Positions 15,722 through 24,949 of a stretch of 34,578 nt of DNA are shown piece after piece. Within the stretch, counting starts at the first letter, position 1. Every line of letters begins with the position of its first letter. Origin of the DNA: JARKQH01 sp964631605 (GTDB taxonomy: Bacteria > Verrucomicrobiota > Verrucomicrobiia > Limisphaerales > UBA8199); NCBI GenBank assembly GCA_964631605.1, contig CAZVYG010000057.1:1-34578 (forward strand), read 5' to 3'. A program made the position numbers and the translations under genes. A model generated the notes under the pieces. It was not told where the DNA came from, did not search any database, and saw nothing but the letters and a program-made list of their open reading frames with translations.

Positions 15722-17779
15722 ATGAGAAGAATCTTGCTTTGCTCCTTCGTCGTCGCGCTGGGTGTTGCGACCGTCCACCCTGCAGACTCGCCGGTCGTTT
15801 TGTTCGAGGATGGCTTTGGGCAGATGCGCAGCGGGGCGATTGGCAGCGTGGTGGGCGCTCACCTCGAGTACCACTATCTGCCGAAACTCAACACCGAAGG
15901 CCCATGGGCGATCTCCACGTTTTCCTCCAGCGCGGCCTCACAACAGGCTTGGCGAGTGGCGCGGCATAACGGCCAGCCCGTGCTGCTGCAAACGCACACG
16001 AACCCGCTGACGCATACCCGCCCGACCATCGTGGCCGGCGACGAGCTGTGGGCGGATTACACGCTCACCGCGCGGTTCACGCCGGAAACCAGCCAGGGGC
16101 GCAGCGGGGTGAGCTTCCGCCATCACAACGATCGCTGTTACTACTTTCTGGGCGTGCAGGACGGGAAAGCCGTCCTGAAGCTCGTGAACCACGAAAAGGA
16201 TTTCCACGTGCCCGATGAAAAGACCCTGGCCAGTCAGGAATTGGCCTGGAAACCTGGCGACGAAGTGAGCGTCGAAGTGTCGCTCTCGGGCAAACGCATC
16301 GAGGCGAAAGTCAATGGCAAGGTCACGCTTTCCGCCGAGGACGACACGTTTCCGAACGGACGCATTGCGCTTACGTCGGACGGGCCGACGCGTTTTTCGC
16401 AGGTGCGCGTCACCGCCAGCGCAGCCGAACGAAATCGGGTGGCGGCGGCGCGCGCAAAGGTCCAGGAAGCATGCCGCAAGCTGCAGGCCGCGAACCCACA
16501 GGCAAAGCTCTGGAAGCGATTCCGGACGGACGGCTTTGGTGTCGGACGGAATTTGCGCTTTGGCGATCTTGATGGCGACGGTCAGATGGACATCCTCATT
16601 GGCCAGATGCGACACCATGGGCCCAAAGACGCGGCGAGCGAGGTTAGCTGTCTGACCGCGGTGAACCTCGACGGCGTAAAACTTTGGCAGGTGGGCGACC
16701 CGGACCCGTGGAAGGATAATCTCAGCAACGACGTCGCGTTTCAGATTCACGATCTCGACGGCGACGGGAAGAACGAAGTGATTTATTGCAAGGACATGGA
16801 ACTGATCGTGGCGGATGGCAAAACCGGAGCAACGAAATTCAAGGTTGCCACCCCCAGGACACCCGCAAATACCCCGGCGCCGCGGAATCGGTTTCCGCGC
16901 ATTCTGGGTGACTCGCTGTTTTTTTGCGATTTGCGCGGACAGGGCCGGGCTGGCGACCTCGTCCTCAAGGATCGCTACAACAGCTTCTGGGTGTACAACG
17001 ACAAACTGGAACTGCTGTGGCAGGCGCAATGCACCACGGGTCATTATCCGTACGCCTTTGATGTGGACGGGGATGGCAAAGAGGAGCTGTGCATGGGCTA
17101 CTCCATGTTCGATCACCAGGGCAAACGGCTGTGGACGCTCGACGACACACTTAAAGACCATGCCGACGGTGTGGCGATGGTGAAGTTTGGCCCGGATCCC
17201 AAGACAGAACCCAGGCTGATGATTGCAGCGAGTGACGAGGGGATGCTCTTCCTCGACCCGCGCGGCAAGATTCTGAAACACCATCGCCTCGGCCACGTTC
17301 AAAACCCGGTGGTGGCGGAGTTTCGTCCCGACCTGCCCGGACTGGAAACCATCTCCATTAATTTCTGGGGCAACCAAGGCATCGTGCATTGCTTTGATGC
17401 CAACGGTGATCTCTACCACGACTTTGAACCCTGCCAGCACGGCAGCATGATGCTGCCGATCAACTGGACCGGCCAACCGCCGGAATACTGGATTCTCTCG
17501 CCTAACGTAGAGGACGGCGGCATGTTTGATGGCTGGGGGCGCAAGGTGTTCGCGTTTCCCGCCGACGGCCATCCCGACATGTGCGTAGCCGTCGTGGATC
17601 TCACCGGCGACTGCCGGGACGAAATCGTGGTTTGGGACCCGTTCGAGTTGTGGATCTACACGCAGAGCGACAATCCCAAGTCCGGCAGGCTCTACAAACC
17701 CAGGCGGAACGGCCTGTTCAACTACTCGAATTACCAGGCCACTGTCTCGCTGCCGGGCTGGTCGGATGGGAAACCGTAG
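15722..17779 (+). CDS. Secreted FG-GAP/VCBS protein with N-terminal jelly-roll, RG-lyase-like
   Basis: 685 residues, 34 bases after the fusion gene and probably cotranscribed. Signal peptide at about 1-22. Residues 25-235 form a laminin-G-like/DUF1080-type sandwich (SGVSFRHHNDRCYYFLGVQDGK, VEVSLSGKRIEAKVNGK). From residue 260 there is a beta-propeller with calcium-loop repeats DLDGDGQMD at 282-290, DLDGDGKNE at 344-352 and DVDGDGKEE around 443. The C-terminal stretch EIVVWDPFELWIYTQ, then NYSNYQATVSLPGW, resembles the end of rhamnogalacturonan lyases of family PL11-like proteins. A lyase or a binding role are both possible; no catalytic residues could be assigned with confidence. Confidence 0.72.
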   Translation: MRRILLCSFVVALGVATVHPADSPVVLFEDGFGQMRSGAIGSVVGAHLEYHYLPKLNTEGPWAISTFSSSAASQQAWRVARHNGQPVLLQTHTNPLTHTRPTIVAGDELWADYTLTARFTPETSQGRSGVSFRHHNDRCYYFLGVQDGKAVLKLVNHEKDFHVPDEKTLASQELAWKPGDEVSVEVSLSGKRIEAKVNGKVTLSAEDDTFPNGRIALTSDGPTRFSQVRVTASAAERNRVAAARAKVQEACRKLQAANPQAKLWKRFRTDGFGVGRNLRFGDLDGDGQMDILIGQMRHHGPKDAASEVSCLTAVNLDGVKLWQVGDPDPWKDNLSNDVAFQIHDLDGDGKNEVIYCKDMELIVADGKTGATKFKVATPRTPANTPAPRNRFPRILGDSLFFCDLRGQGRAGDLVLKDRYNSFWVYNDKLELLWQAQCTTGHYPYAFDVDGDGKEELCMGYSMFDHQGKRLWTLDDTLKDHADGVAMVKFGPDPKTEPRLMIAASDEGMLFLDPRGKILKHHRLGHVQNPVVAEFRPDLPGLETISINFWGNQGIVHCFDANGDLYHDFEPCQHGSMMLPINWTGQPPEYWILSPNVEDGGMFDGWGRKVFAFPADGHPDMCVAVVDLTGDCRDEIVVWDPFELWIYTQSDNPKSGRLYKPRRNGLFNYSNYQATVSLPGWSDGKP

Positions 17780-17857
17780 GGACCGCAGAAGAGGCGCCGC
17801 AGTTCGTGCTTGTGCGACTCCTCCTGGCGATCTTCCGCCTCTTCATTCCAATGGCAA

Positions 17858-18790
17858 TTACCGCAGCGGCACCGGCTTCCCTTGCTGTTCCGCAGGAATG
17901 GCATTTCCCCAGCCTTTGGGGGACGTGAGCGCATAGTACCTGGCGCAGGGCAAACCGCCGGAGCCGCGCAACACCATCGTGCCCTGGTCGGCAGCGATGG
18001 CAGTGAATCGCGGAGGCGCGGCCACCGGCGTAACCAGGGTCTGGACCGTATTGGTCATTCCGCCCCCGGCCAGGGTGTCCAACGAGGTGAATTGGAAACT
18101 CCCCCGGCCGAAGAAGCCGCCAGCGGGCGTGAAACGCGCGGTGCGTCCGTCGCCAAGCAGGGACACGATACCGTTGGTTGGATTGGACACTGTGTAGGTT
18201 GCGTTGCTGGCCATGCCCGCCGTGAAGTTCCTTAAGTTGACGTCCACGAAACCGTCTTGTGCACAGCCGGCGTGCAGGCCGACGAGCCAGGTGAGATAAT
18301 GCTCCAAGTCGGTGTAACCGTCGGGGTTGGTGTGATTATGGTTGACGACATAGGGGTTCATGCCGAGGGAGGTTTCCCAGCAGTCCGGCATGCCGTCGCG
18401 GTCGGTGTCCGTCGGAATGTTGTAAGTGTTGAGGGTCGGCCAGCCCCCGAGTTCGTCCTGGGAATGCGGGTAAGTGGTGTTGCCCGAGACATGCACCTTG
18501 ATGGTGTTGGTCACCCCGTAGTTCCTGTCGGCTTCAATATCACGGGCACTGGTCCGGGACGAGTTGCGGATGTCGAGGTTCTTGAGGAAGTGGAACCGGA
18601 ACGGGAGGTTTCCGGCCCCCTCCTCGACGCCGGTCCGGTAGTGCGAGCCGGCGTTCCAGTCATCGAACAGCACATTGTTCACCGCCTCTTTCCAAACCTC
18701 ATAGCCCTGGCCGCTGGCGGCGTCATTGGCCTCGAACTGCGGGCTTTGCGCTCGACACGAGGCCCCCCGGATCACGCGCTCACGGCGCCG
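17858..18790 (-). pseudogene. C-terminal fragment of a large secreted polysaccharide-lyase-like protein
   Basis: The frame opens after a stop at 18793-18791 with no signal peptide; the only start is a GTG at 18775. About 305 residues remain. Residues with WNNKQ-like helix-edge character (NVLFDDWNAGSHYRTGVEEGAGNLPFRFHFLKNLDIRN) look like the end of a right-handed beta-helix. A calcium-binding DTDRDGMPDCWETSLGMNP stretch follows, typical of verrucomicrobial pectate-lyase-like proteins, then a cadherin/Ig-like module (ATYTVSNPTNGIVSLLGDGRTARFTP). The N-terminal bulk of the protein is gone, and the first bases overlap the 3' end of the DUF4832 gene. I read it as a truncated gene left by a deletion. 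Confidence 0.55.
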
Positions 18791-20294
18791 TTACGGTTAC
18801 AGTTCCCAACCGGTAGCGGCGATGTCCATCGCTTCCTGTTAGCGGGAGCGCGAGTTTCGGAGTGCCGTCGCGCGCGCCAACCGAAACGAAAACCTGGTAG
18901 GCGGCCGGTTTGATCATCTCATTGAGCGCAAACGCACTGCAAAGCAGCTTTTCCGGCGCGGAGCCTGGAACCGGCAACGCGAGCGATTGGACCGAGTTGG
19001 TGGTGTTATCCCGCGAAATGCCGTTGTTGAACTGCACGATCTTTGACTGCGGCCCCGGCATGTCCACGCCCAGGTTGCGGAAATCCCACGATTCATCCAC
19101 AAAAACCGCCACAATGCCCCCCTGCTCGGCTTTGAAAGTAAGGGCAACGAAACCGCCTGGATAGCAAGGCGCGACCCCGACATTCTTCCATCGGGAAACG
19201 AAGTCGAACTGGGCTTTTCGCGGTATGCGGGCGGGCCAGGAGGCCTCCAGCAGGTTCAGGCGATAGCCCATCCGCAGATTCATGCGCCGGATGAAGTCCT
19301 GGTTCTCAATCAGGAATTCACGCGGGTGCCAGTGAATGGAAATATAGCTCCCACGATAGGCCTCCATGGATTCGGCATAAAGCCGGCCGTCTTCCCAGAA
19401 CTTGCCGGCACGCGGACCGCCGTAATGCGCGCTCTCAAGAATGACGGGGTTGCGCGGCCAGAACTGCTCCGCGAGAAAAGCGCTGCGATAGGCGCGCAGC
19501 CCCGGGTTCACGAGTATGGAATCATCGCGCAAAGTGACGTTGGGCTCATTGCCGACGAGGTCATCCAGCCGACAGGGTTTGCCGCGATCTTTGCCGAGGT
19601 CATCGTTCACCGCCACGAGTGTTTTCCTAAAATACTTCGTGTGCAGGGCCACATGCTGGCGCCGTGTCGCTCGGGAATATTCCATTTGGGTGTGGCCTTC
19701 ACCCCAAACGCCGAACGAGCCGACATCAATCCAGGCCACGTTTGGGTTGCCATCGTAGCGAGCGGCCGCCGCCGCCAGAAAGGCTTCAACGTGCCGCAGG
19801 AATACCGGGTCATCGTAGCGCGGTTGCCAGTATTCCTGGCCGTCCTCCTCTTTGACGAAATCCCCTCTGGCGCCGGCCTTCCGCACCCAGGAGGGAGTGG
19901 CTTCATGCTGCTGGGAGTGCCCTTCGTAACAGGAAAATCGGAAAGCCACCTGCACGCCTCGCCCCGCGAACCGTTGCGCCGGGCCATCCACAATGGACCA
20001 GTTGAATTTCCCTTGCTCCGGCTCGAGGTATCCCCAGGCCAGGCGGAAGTAGGCCACGCTTAGACCCGGAAAGTACTCATGGGTATCGAGCGGATCATCG
20101 TAGCTGCCGAAGCCGGTCAGTAAATTGTCATAGTAATGAGCAACCCAGCCCATGCACGGGTTGATCAACGCCTCACCGCTATCGCCGGGATGCACGGTAA
20201 CACGCTGAGTCTCGGCCTTGACCGCCAAGACCATGCCCAGGGTGAGTTGCGGCGCCAACAGAAGCCCTAACGAGCCGAAAGAAGCGTTTTTCAT
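18780..20294 (-). CDS. Second DUF4832-type secreted barrel protein
   Basis: 504 residues from the ATG at 20294; a GTG one codon earlier is also possible. Signal peptide LGLLLAPQLTLGMVLAVKA. The N-terminal half reads like a clan GH-A barrel (LSVAYFRLAWGYLEPEQGKFNW, VQVAFRFSCYEGH, VAWIDVGSFGVWGEGHT). The C-terminal half has the DUF4832 sandwich (RMNLRMGYRLNLLEASWP, FDFVSRWKNVGVAPCYPGG). Paralogous to the protein at 11146-12648, but this one uses a general secretory signal rather than Tat. Its start overlaps the upstream gene's stop by one base (TGATG), so the two are translationally coupled. Confidence 0.7.
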   Translation of the reverse strand: MKNASFGSLGLLLAPQLTLGMVLAVKAETQRVTVHPGDSGEALINPCMGWVAHYYDNLLTGFGSYDDPLDTHEYFPGLSVAYFRLAWGYLEPEQGKFNWSIVDGPAQRFAGRGVQVAFRFSCYEGHSQQHEATPSWVRKAGARGDFVKEEDGQEYWQPRYDDPVFLRHVEAFLAAAAARYDGNPNVAWIDVGSFGVWGEGHTQMEYSRATRRQHVALHTKYFRKTLVAVNDDLGKDRGKPCRLDDLVGNEPNVTLRDDSILVNPGLRAYRSAFLAEQFWPRNPVILESAHYGGPRAGKFWEDGRLYAESMEAYRGSYISIHWHPREFLIENQDFIRRMNLRMGYRLNLLEASWPARIPRKAQFDFVSRWKNVGVAPCYPGGFVALTFKAEQGGIVAVFVDESWDFRNLGVDMPGPQSKIVQFNNGISRDNTTNSVQSLALPVPGSAPEKLLCSAFALNEMIKPAAYQVFVSVGARDGTPKLALPLTGSDGHRRYRLGTVTVTAP

Positions 20295-20878
20295 CACTTG
20301 CCTATTCTGTAGAGAAACATTTGCCTTGTGCCGTCATTCGCCAACCCCGTGACGAGAATGGCATCTCCGGTCCGGTTCCAGCACGGAGCGGGATCCAGCC
20401 GGACCTCCTTGCTCCGCCAGGTCCCGACGGGGGTGTCGTCGAATCTATATTCCCGCACGCGCTTCCTTTGAGTTGCATCATGCAGAACCGCAAAGACTTT
20501 CCCGCTCTTTTGATCCCGATCGTTGAAGAGAAATTCAGAGGTCTTCCCCGGCCTCCAATAAAACATTGTCCCCTGCTGCGGGTTCCAGGCCCGCGAGCTG
20601 TCCACGCGGATAATCTTGTTCCCCTCCTGAGTGTCGATGAGAACGATGCCCGCCGCATCCTCCGGTTCTGGCATGCGGTCAATAAAGCCGGTTTCCAGTC
20701 CCAGGATATACCGGCCATCGCCGCTCCACGGAATGGTTCGGCACTGGCCGATGTAGCCGAAGAAATGATGCTTGGGACCGAACGTAATCTGCTCGAAAGA
20801 ATCCGAAGACGCCGCGCCCGCCATCCCGCCGCAACAGAGGATGACCGCGCATCGCCAGATGGCTCGGGGGAAGGTCAC
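20294..20878 (-). CDS. Oligogalacturonate-lyase-like beta-propeller protein, apparently internally deleted
   Basis: 194 residues from the GTG at 20878, chosen because it gives a signal peptide (AIWRCAVILCCGGMAGAAS) and overlaps the stop of a small upstream ORF (GTGA). The mature start FEQITFGPKHHFFGYIGQ and the stretch GIVLIDTQEGNKIIRVDSSRAWNPQQGTMFYW belong to a secreted propeller family related to oligogalacturonate lyase-like proteins (family memory). Family members are about 400 residues; here DDTPVG is joined almost directly to RLDPAPCWNRTGD and the usual C-terminus, which suggests an in-frame loss of roughly 200 residues. The product may be non-functional. Confidence 0.5.
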   Translation of the reverse strand: MTFPRAIWRCAVILCCGGMAGAASSDSFEQITFGPKHHFFGYIGQCRTIPWSGDGRYILGLETGFIDRMPEPEDAAGIVLIDTQEGNKIIRVDSSRAWNPQQGTMFYWRPGKTSEFLFNDRDQKSGKVFAVLHDATQRKRVREYRFDDTPVGTWRSKEVRLDPAPCWNRTGDAILVTGLANDGTRQMFLYRIGK

Positions 20879-21000
20879 GGGCGCAAATCCCGGGCCGGTG
20901 GCAGGCCCAGTAACACCAGCCCGATCCAGGCAAGCGCCAAACCCGGGCGGTGCAAGCGAGGATGGCGGAGGGGGAACAAGGCTCGCAGGATTCGTGTCAT
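20875..21000 (-). CDS. Possible small membrane peptide (41 aa)
   Basis: ATG at 21000, basic N-terminus rich in Arg and His, then one hydrophobic stretch (LALAWIGLVLLGLPPA). The stop overlaps the GTG of the next gene. No family is recognised, and the ORF could be a translational leader or chance. Confidence 0.3.
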   Translation of the reverse strand: MTRILRALFPLRHPRLHRPGLALAWIGLVLLGLPPARDLRP

Positions 21001-21191
21001 AACATTCTGGTCTAAGGGTCCGAGCTGGGCGCGAAGGATAAGCACGTTCCCTTGGTACGAATAGAAAGAAACCATCAATAACTTGGATAAAATCATCCGG
21101 CGGCGGGTTGGTGCTTTTTCGGCAATGCCCGCCAGGCACAGCGGCCATCCGAAAGCCTGGTGCCGTCGTGCAGGCCGGCTCGCCGATTTTC

Positions 21192-22814
21192 TCATCGCCC
21201 TGAAAACCTGAAGAACTGGAAAACGACGCGGCCCTCGAGATTCGTCCGCGAGTCAACCACCAGCCGGGGATCCGCTTGCCGCGCCGCCTGCAGATAGCTC
21301 TGGCCGTAATCGAAGAGGCTGAACTCCGGCGGGTGGATCAGATAGAGGAAGTGTGGATCCGGCAGTAGAGAAACCGACTTGCCTTCCTGAATGTTCCAGG
21401 TCAGTTCGTAGAGCTTCGGACCGTCGGTGAGAAAACTCAATTGCTCGTGAAATCCCCAATCCAGGCTCGCGACCCCAATTTCGTCCTGAGCGCGAATTTC
21501 ATGAGCAAACCGCTCGAGGGCCTTCGACCAGGTGCCGCGACCCCCCGTAGTGGATACGAAGTGCTGGGTCATCCGAAGCGCACGCACGTTTCCTCCCAGC
21601 AGCCCAACCACTGCAGCCACGCCGGCGAGCCGCACCGCCTGTAATTCAAGCGCACGCGGCGATTGGAAGCGCCAGGCCTTCGCGACGACCGCCGCAATAA
21701 TGAGCTGGGGAAAAGGATAGGTGAGCAACAAGTGGTGAATGCGAACCGCCTCCGGCAAAACAAAAAAGCCCAGCGTTGAGATGACCAATGCAGCCAGCAG
21801 GAACAGTGGCCAGCCGGTCGTCTTGCCTCGGGCATCCTTGACCGCCTGAACCACCAGGATCAGAATCGCCACTGCCAGCACCCACCCGAATGGAGTCCAC
21901 ACCCCCGACGGAGCGTCGAACATCTTATGGAACAGGCCTCCCACTTCCATGAGTCGCTGAAAGTAGCTGCCGTCCAGCACGGAGCGAACAATGCAAAGTT
22001 TGGTGTCAAGTTCACCGGCGCGCGCGCCGAGTTGGACCGCCAGGATGGAGCGGAACCAGCGCGCGCAATTGACCCACATCAACGCACCCGCAATCAGGAA
22101 ACAAACCAGGCCCGCCAGCCAATGGCCCCGGTTCACGCGCAAGCTCTGCGCGACCTCGCGGGTTCGGGTTAAGAGAACCGCAATCCCCAACGCGCCCATG
22201 AAAACGACAAAATCAATCTTGTTAAGGAAGGCGAGGCCGAAAGCGCCTCCCGTCAGGGCCAGCCAGCAGGGACGCCGCTTCTGCCACCATAAACCGGCGC
22301 AGAACATCCCCGCACACCGGAAAAAGAAGCTCGGCACGAATGCGCCCCAATCGCAAACCGTGGGAAAGAAAAATGCCGGATCCACTACGAGCAACGACCC
22401 GGCCAGCAGCGCCTCGGTTCGGCCCCGAAACCGGTGAACGAACAGCATCAGGAGAAGAACGCCCCCCAAACCCAACGCCACCATGGTGAACCGCATCACA
22501 GGAATGGAAGCGCCAAACACGGAAAAGGCGGGCAGCAGCAGCCAGCACTTCACCGCGCCAAGATAACCCTGCACGAAAACCGGAAAGGGTTTGCCCCACA
22601 GTTCAATGCTTTGGCTGCCCGGCATGTGCTGAGGACAATGCCGGCCTTCGAGAAAGTCCCGGGTCAGGTGGCCGTAGAGCGCCTCATCATAATCCAGACC
22701 CGTATCCCGCACGGTCGGCGTGGCCAGAAAAAGGGCGCCCGCCGCCAGAACCAACCAGGCCAGCGGAACAAACCCGCGCCCCCGAAAACAAGAATCTCCG
22801 ACCCGAGTTGACAT
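21192..22814 (-). CDS. GT39/ArnT-like membrane glycosyltransferase
   Basis: 540 residues from the ATG at 22814; a TTG four codons earlier is possible. Polytopic inner-membrane protein with about 11 hydrophobic segments. The first periplasmic loop carries DYDEALYGHLT, the acidic motif that binds metal and the lipid-linked sugar donor in GT-C enzymes of the PMT/ArnT type. The C-terminal periplasmic part follows after about residue 420 (IGVASLDWGFHEQLSFL). Donor and acceptor cannot be told from sequence. It begins 13 bases after the stop of the TPR gene. Confidence 0.75.
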   Translation of the reverse strand: MSTRVGDSCFRGRGFVPLAWLVLAAGALFLATPTVRDTGLDYDEALYGHLTRDFLEGRHCPQHMPGSQSIELWGKPFPVFVQGYLGAVKCWLLLPAFSVFGASIPVMRFTMVALGLGGVLLLMLFVHRFRGRTEALLAGSLLVVDPAFFFPTVCDWGAFVPSFFFRCAGMFCAGLWWQKRRPCWLALTGGAFGLAFLNKIDFVVFMGALGIAVLLTRTREVAQSLRVNRGHWLAGLVCFLIAGALMWVNCARWFRSILAVQLGARAGELDTKLCIVRSVLDGSYFQRLMEVGGLFHKMFDAPSGVWTPFGWVLAVAILILVVQAVKDARGKTTGWPLFLLAALVISTLGFFVLPEAVRIHHLLLTYPFPQLIIAAVVAKAWRFQSPRALELQAVRLAGVAAVVGLLGGNVRALRMTQHFVSTTGGRGTWSKALERFAHEIRAQDEIGVASLDWGFHEQLSFLTDGPKLYELTWNIQEGKSVSLLPDPHFLYLIHPPEFSLFDYGQSYLQAARQADPRLVVDSRTNLEGRVVFQFFRFSGR

Positions 22815-22827
22815 GCCGCGTGACAAG

Positions 22828-24702
22828 CTAGTGTTCGGTCGCCTCGTTCCACCTGCTTCCAGAATCCGCTTCCAGCCGACGAACCAGCTCCGGATTCGGG
22901 GTCAGGCCGAGTTGACGGCACGTCCGGAGGTCGGACCAGGCTCGCTCATAATCTTTCAGATGGTAAAAGATCACCGCGCGATCATGGTAGGCCAAGGCAA
23001 AATCAGGCCGGGTGGCAATGGCTCTCGAATAATCCTCCGCCGCCTCGGAATACTTCCCGACCTCCTGGCGGGCGCGGCCGCGGTTGGCCAGAGCCTCCGT
23101 ATAGTCCGGGCGCAAGGCGATCGCTTGAGTGAAGTCACGAATCGCCGCCTCGAACTCGCCGCGGGCAGCGTGAAGATTCCCACGATTGTTATGGGCTTCA
23201 GCATACGCGGGCCGCAATTCAATGGCCTGGGAATAATCGGCCAAAGCGCGTTCGGCATCTCCGCGTGCCTGGAAAGCCAACCCGCGGTTGTAGCAGGCCT
23301 CGGCCGCGCGCGGCTCGAGTTCCAAAGCGCGGGTGTAATGGGCAATCGCATTTTCATAATCGCCCCGTTCCGCGAGCGCGATGCCGAGATTCTGATACGC
23401 GCCAGGATGCGCCCCTTTGCTGATGGAATCCGAGAACAGGGTGGAGGAATCTTTCCAGCGCGGAATGTTCTTCAGCGTAACCCAGCCACACCCCGCGACA
23501 ATCAAAGCCGCTCCAACGGCTGCGGACACTCTCCCTTGAAGGGTTAAGGGCAGTAGTGCGTTGGCGCCCCATGCCACCAGCAGACCAATCCCTATGGAGG
23601 GGAGATACGTATAGCGATCCGCCACCCACGTCGAGCCAATCGGCACCACGCCGATGACCGGCAATAAACTGACCGCAAACCAGAACCATCCGACCGTGAA
23701 CCAGGGGCGAAGCCGTGACCACCGCAGCGAAACCAAACTGATTGCAACCAGGGCGGCCAGCGCCGCAATGGCCCGGAATGGAACCACCGGGGTGATCGGG
23801 TAAAGGACGTTCAGATCGGCGGGCCAGAAAATCTTTCCCAGGTAGAACAGATAGTTCTCCGCGACCCGCAAGATTTGTCCGTGTCCCAATTCCGATTCGG
23901 CGACGGCGCCGGTCCAAGACTGGGTGCCGAGGGCGAGAATTGAGAATGCCGCGGAAAGCACCCAGAGCGGGGTTTTCTCCACCAGGAGCGCGGGGAGGCG
24001 GACCTTCAACTCCGGCCAGTGATTGCCAGCTCGCCGGAGCGGCCAGCCATCGAGCAACAACAAAAGGGCGGGCACGGTGACGAGCATCGGTTTGGCCATC
24101 AGTCCCAGGAGCAGGCAAACCAGCGTGCCCGCCATCCGCAGCTTGCCGGGCTTGGCCGCATATTGCGCGTACGCGATCAAGGTGAGCATGAAGAAGACGC
24201 CGCTGAGCACGTCTTTGCGTTCTGCAATCCAGACAACGGACTCGACCCTGAGCGGATGCACGGCAAAGAGCGCGGCGGCAAAGGCGCAGGGCCAGAACAC
24301 ACCCGTCATCCTCCGTAACGCCAGAAAGAGGAGACTCGCCGACAGCGCGTGGAGGATGACGTTGGTGGCGTGATAACCAGCCGGCCCGGTGCCCCAAAGC
24401 TGCGCATCCAACATGTAGGAGACCCACGTCAAGGGCATCCAACTGCCGCCCTCCACGCTTTTCACGGCATACGCCACGCCCCTCAGGGTCAGCCCTTCGC
24501 GCACGAAGGGGTTGTCGTACACATACAGGTCGTCGTCCAGATTCACAAAGGCGCAGGCAATCGCGCCCCAGAAAACGGCCAGTGTCGCCCCACCGATGAG
24601 GACCGCCGCCAAAACCGCCTGCGTGCGAGCGGCAGACGCCCCGGCAGCCATCCTGGGCTTACGCGCTGGCGTGACCATGGGTGCTGAGGGTTTCGAGTTC
24701 AC
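22828..24702 (-). CDS. TMTC-like membrane protein with five C-terminal TPRs
   Basis: 624 residues with a GTG start at 24702; an ATG nine codons later is also possible. The first 400 residues are a polytopic GT-C-like membrane domain with the signature run VNLDDDLYVYDNP, GSWMPLTWVSYMLDAQLWG, GYHATNVILHALSA and FAVHPLRVESVVWIAERKD, which is shared by bacterial TPR proteins and eukaryotic TMTC O-mannosyltransferases. The last 200 residues hold five tetratricopeptide repeats (GAYQNLGIALAERGDYENAI and four more, from about residue 430). Likely a glycosyltransferase or a scaffold for protein glycosylation. It is coupled to the GT39 gene downstream. Confidence 0.78.
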   Translation of the reverse strand: MNSKPSAPMVTPARKPRMAAGASAARTQAVLAAVLIGGATLAVFWGAIACAFVNLDDDLYVYDNPFVREGLTLRGVAYAVKSVEGGSWMPLTWVSYMLDAQLWGTGPAGYHATNVILHALSASLLFLALRRMTGVFWPCAFAAALFAVHPLRVESVVWIAERKDVLSGVFFMLTLIAYAQYAAKPGKLRMAGTLVCLLLGLMAKPMLVTVPALLLLLDGWPLRRAGNHWPELKVRLPALLVEKTPLWVLSAAFSILALGTQSWTGAVAESELGHGQILRVAENYLFYLGKIFWPADLNVLYPITPVVPFRAIAALAALVAISLVSLRWSRLRPWFTVGWFWFAVSLLPVIGVVPIGSTWVADRYTYLPSIGIGLLVAWGANALLPLTLQGRVSAAVGAALIVAGCGWVTLKNIPRWKDSSTLFSDSISKGAHPGAYQNLGIALAERGDYENAIAHYTRALELEPRAAEACYNRGLAFQARGDAERALADYSQAIELRPAYAEAHNNRGNLHAARGEFEAAIRDFTQAIALRPDYTEALANRGRARQEVGKYSEAAEDYSRAIATRPDFALAYHDRAVIFYHLKDYERAWSDLRTCRQLGLTPNPELVRRLEADSGSRWNEATEH

Positions 24703-24726
24703 CGGCAGTGAGGCACGCCAGCAGGG

Positions 24727-24742
24727 GATTCAAGCCAGTCAT
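24727..24742 (+). repeat. 16-base direct repeat, copy 1
   Basis: GATTCAAGCCAGTCAT. Copy 2 at 24934-24949 differs at one base. The copies are 207 bases apart start to start. Read on the minus strand, each begins with ATG and the same codons (Met-Thr-Gly-Leu-Asn). Confidence 0.55.
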
Positions 24743-24933
24743 TCATCAGGTTGCCGCCATCCCCTGGCGACATAGAGGGGGACCGCTTCGATGACCACGA
24801 CCGGCCTGCCGGAAGCCACCGGCACCGACTCGACCTGCCTGGCACGGTGGTTCAAGAAATAAGCTGCCTGACAGCCCCAAAGATGAGTGTGATACGCGTT
24901 CCACCGTTGCCATTGAAACCGAAGCGGCGGACG

Positions 24934-24949
24934 GATTCAAGCCGGTCAT
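24934..24949 (+). repeat. 16-base direct repeat, copy 2
   Basis: GATTCAAGCCGGTCAT, one mismatch from copy 1. The spacing and flanks could mark an insertion or an old tandem duplication. Confidence 0.55.

Noticed and set aside
14281..15723. 480-residue minus-strand open frame opposite the fusion gene
   Set aside because: Antisense shadow without recognisable domains.
15938..17572. 544-residue minus-strand open frame opposite the FG-GAP gene
   Set aside because: High GC leaves antisense frames open; the plus strand carries a signal peptide and calcium-loop repeats.
23354..24442. 362-residue alternative frame within the TPR gene
   Set aside because: Out-of-frame shadow; the main frame has membrane helices and five TPRs.
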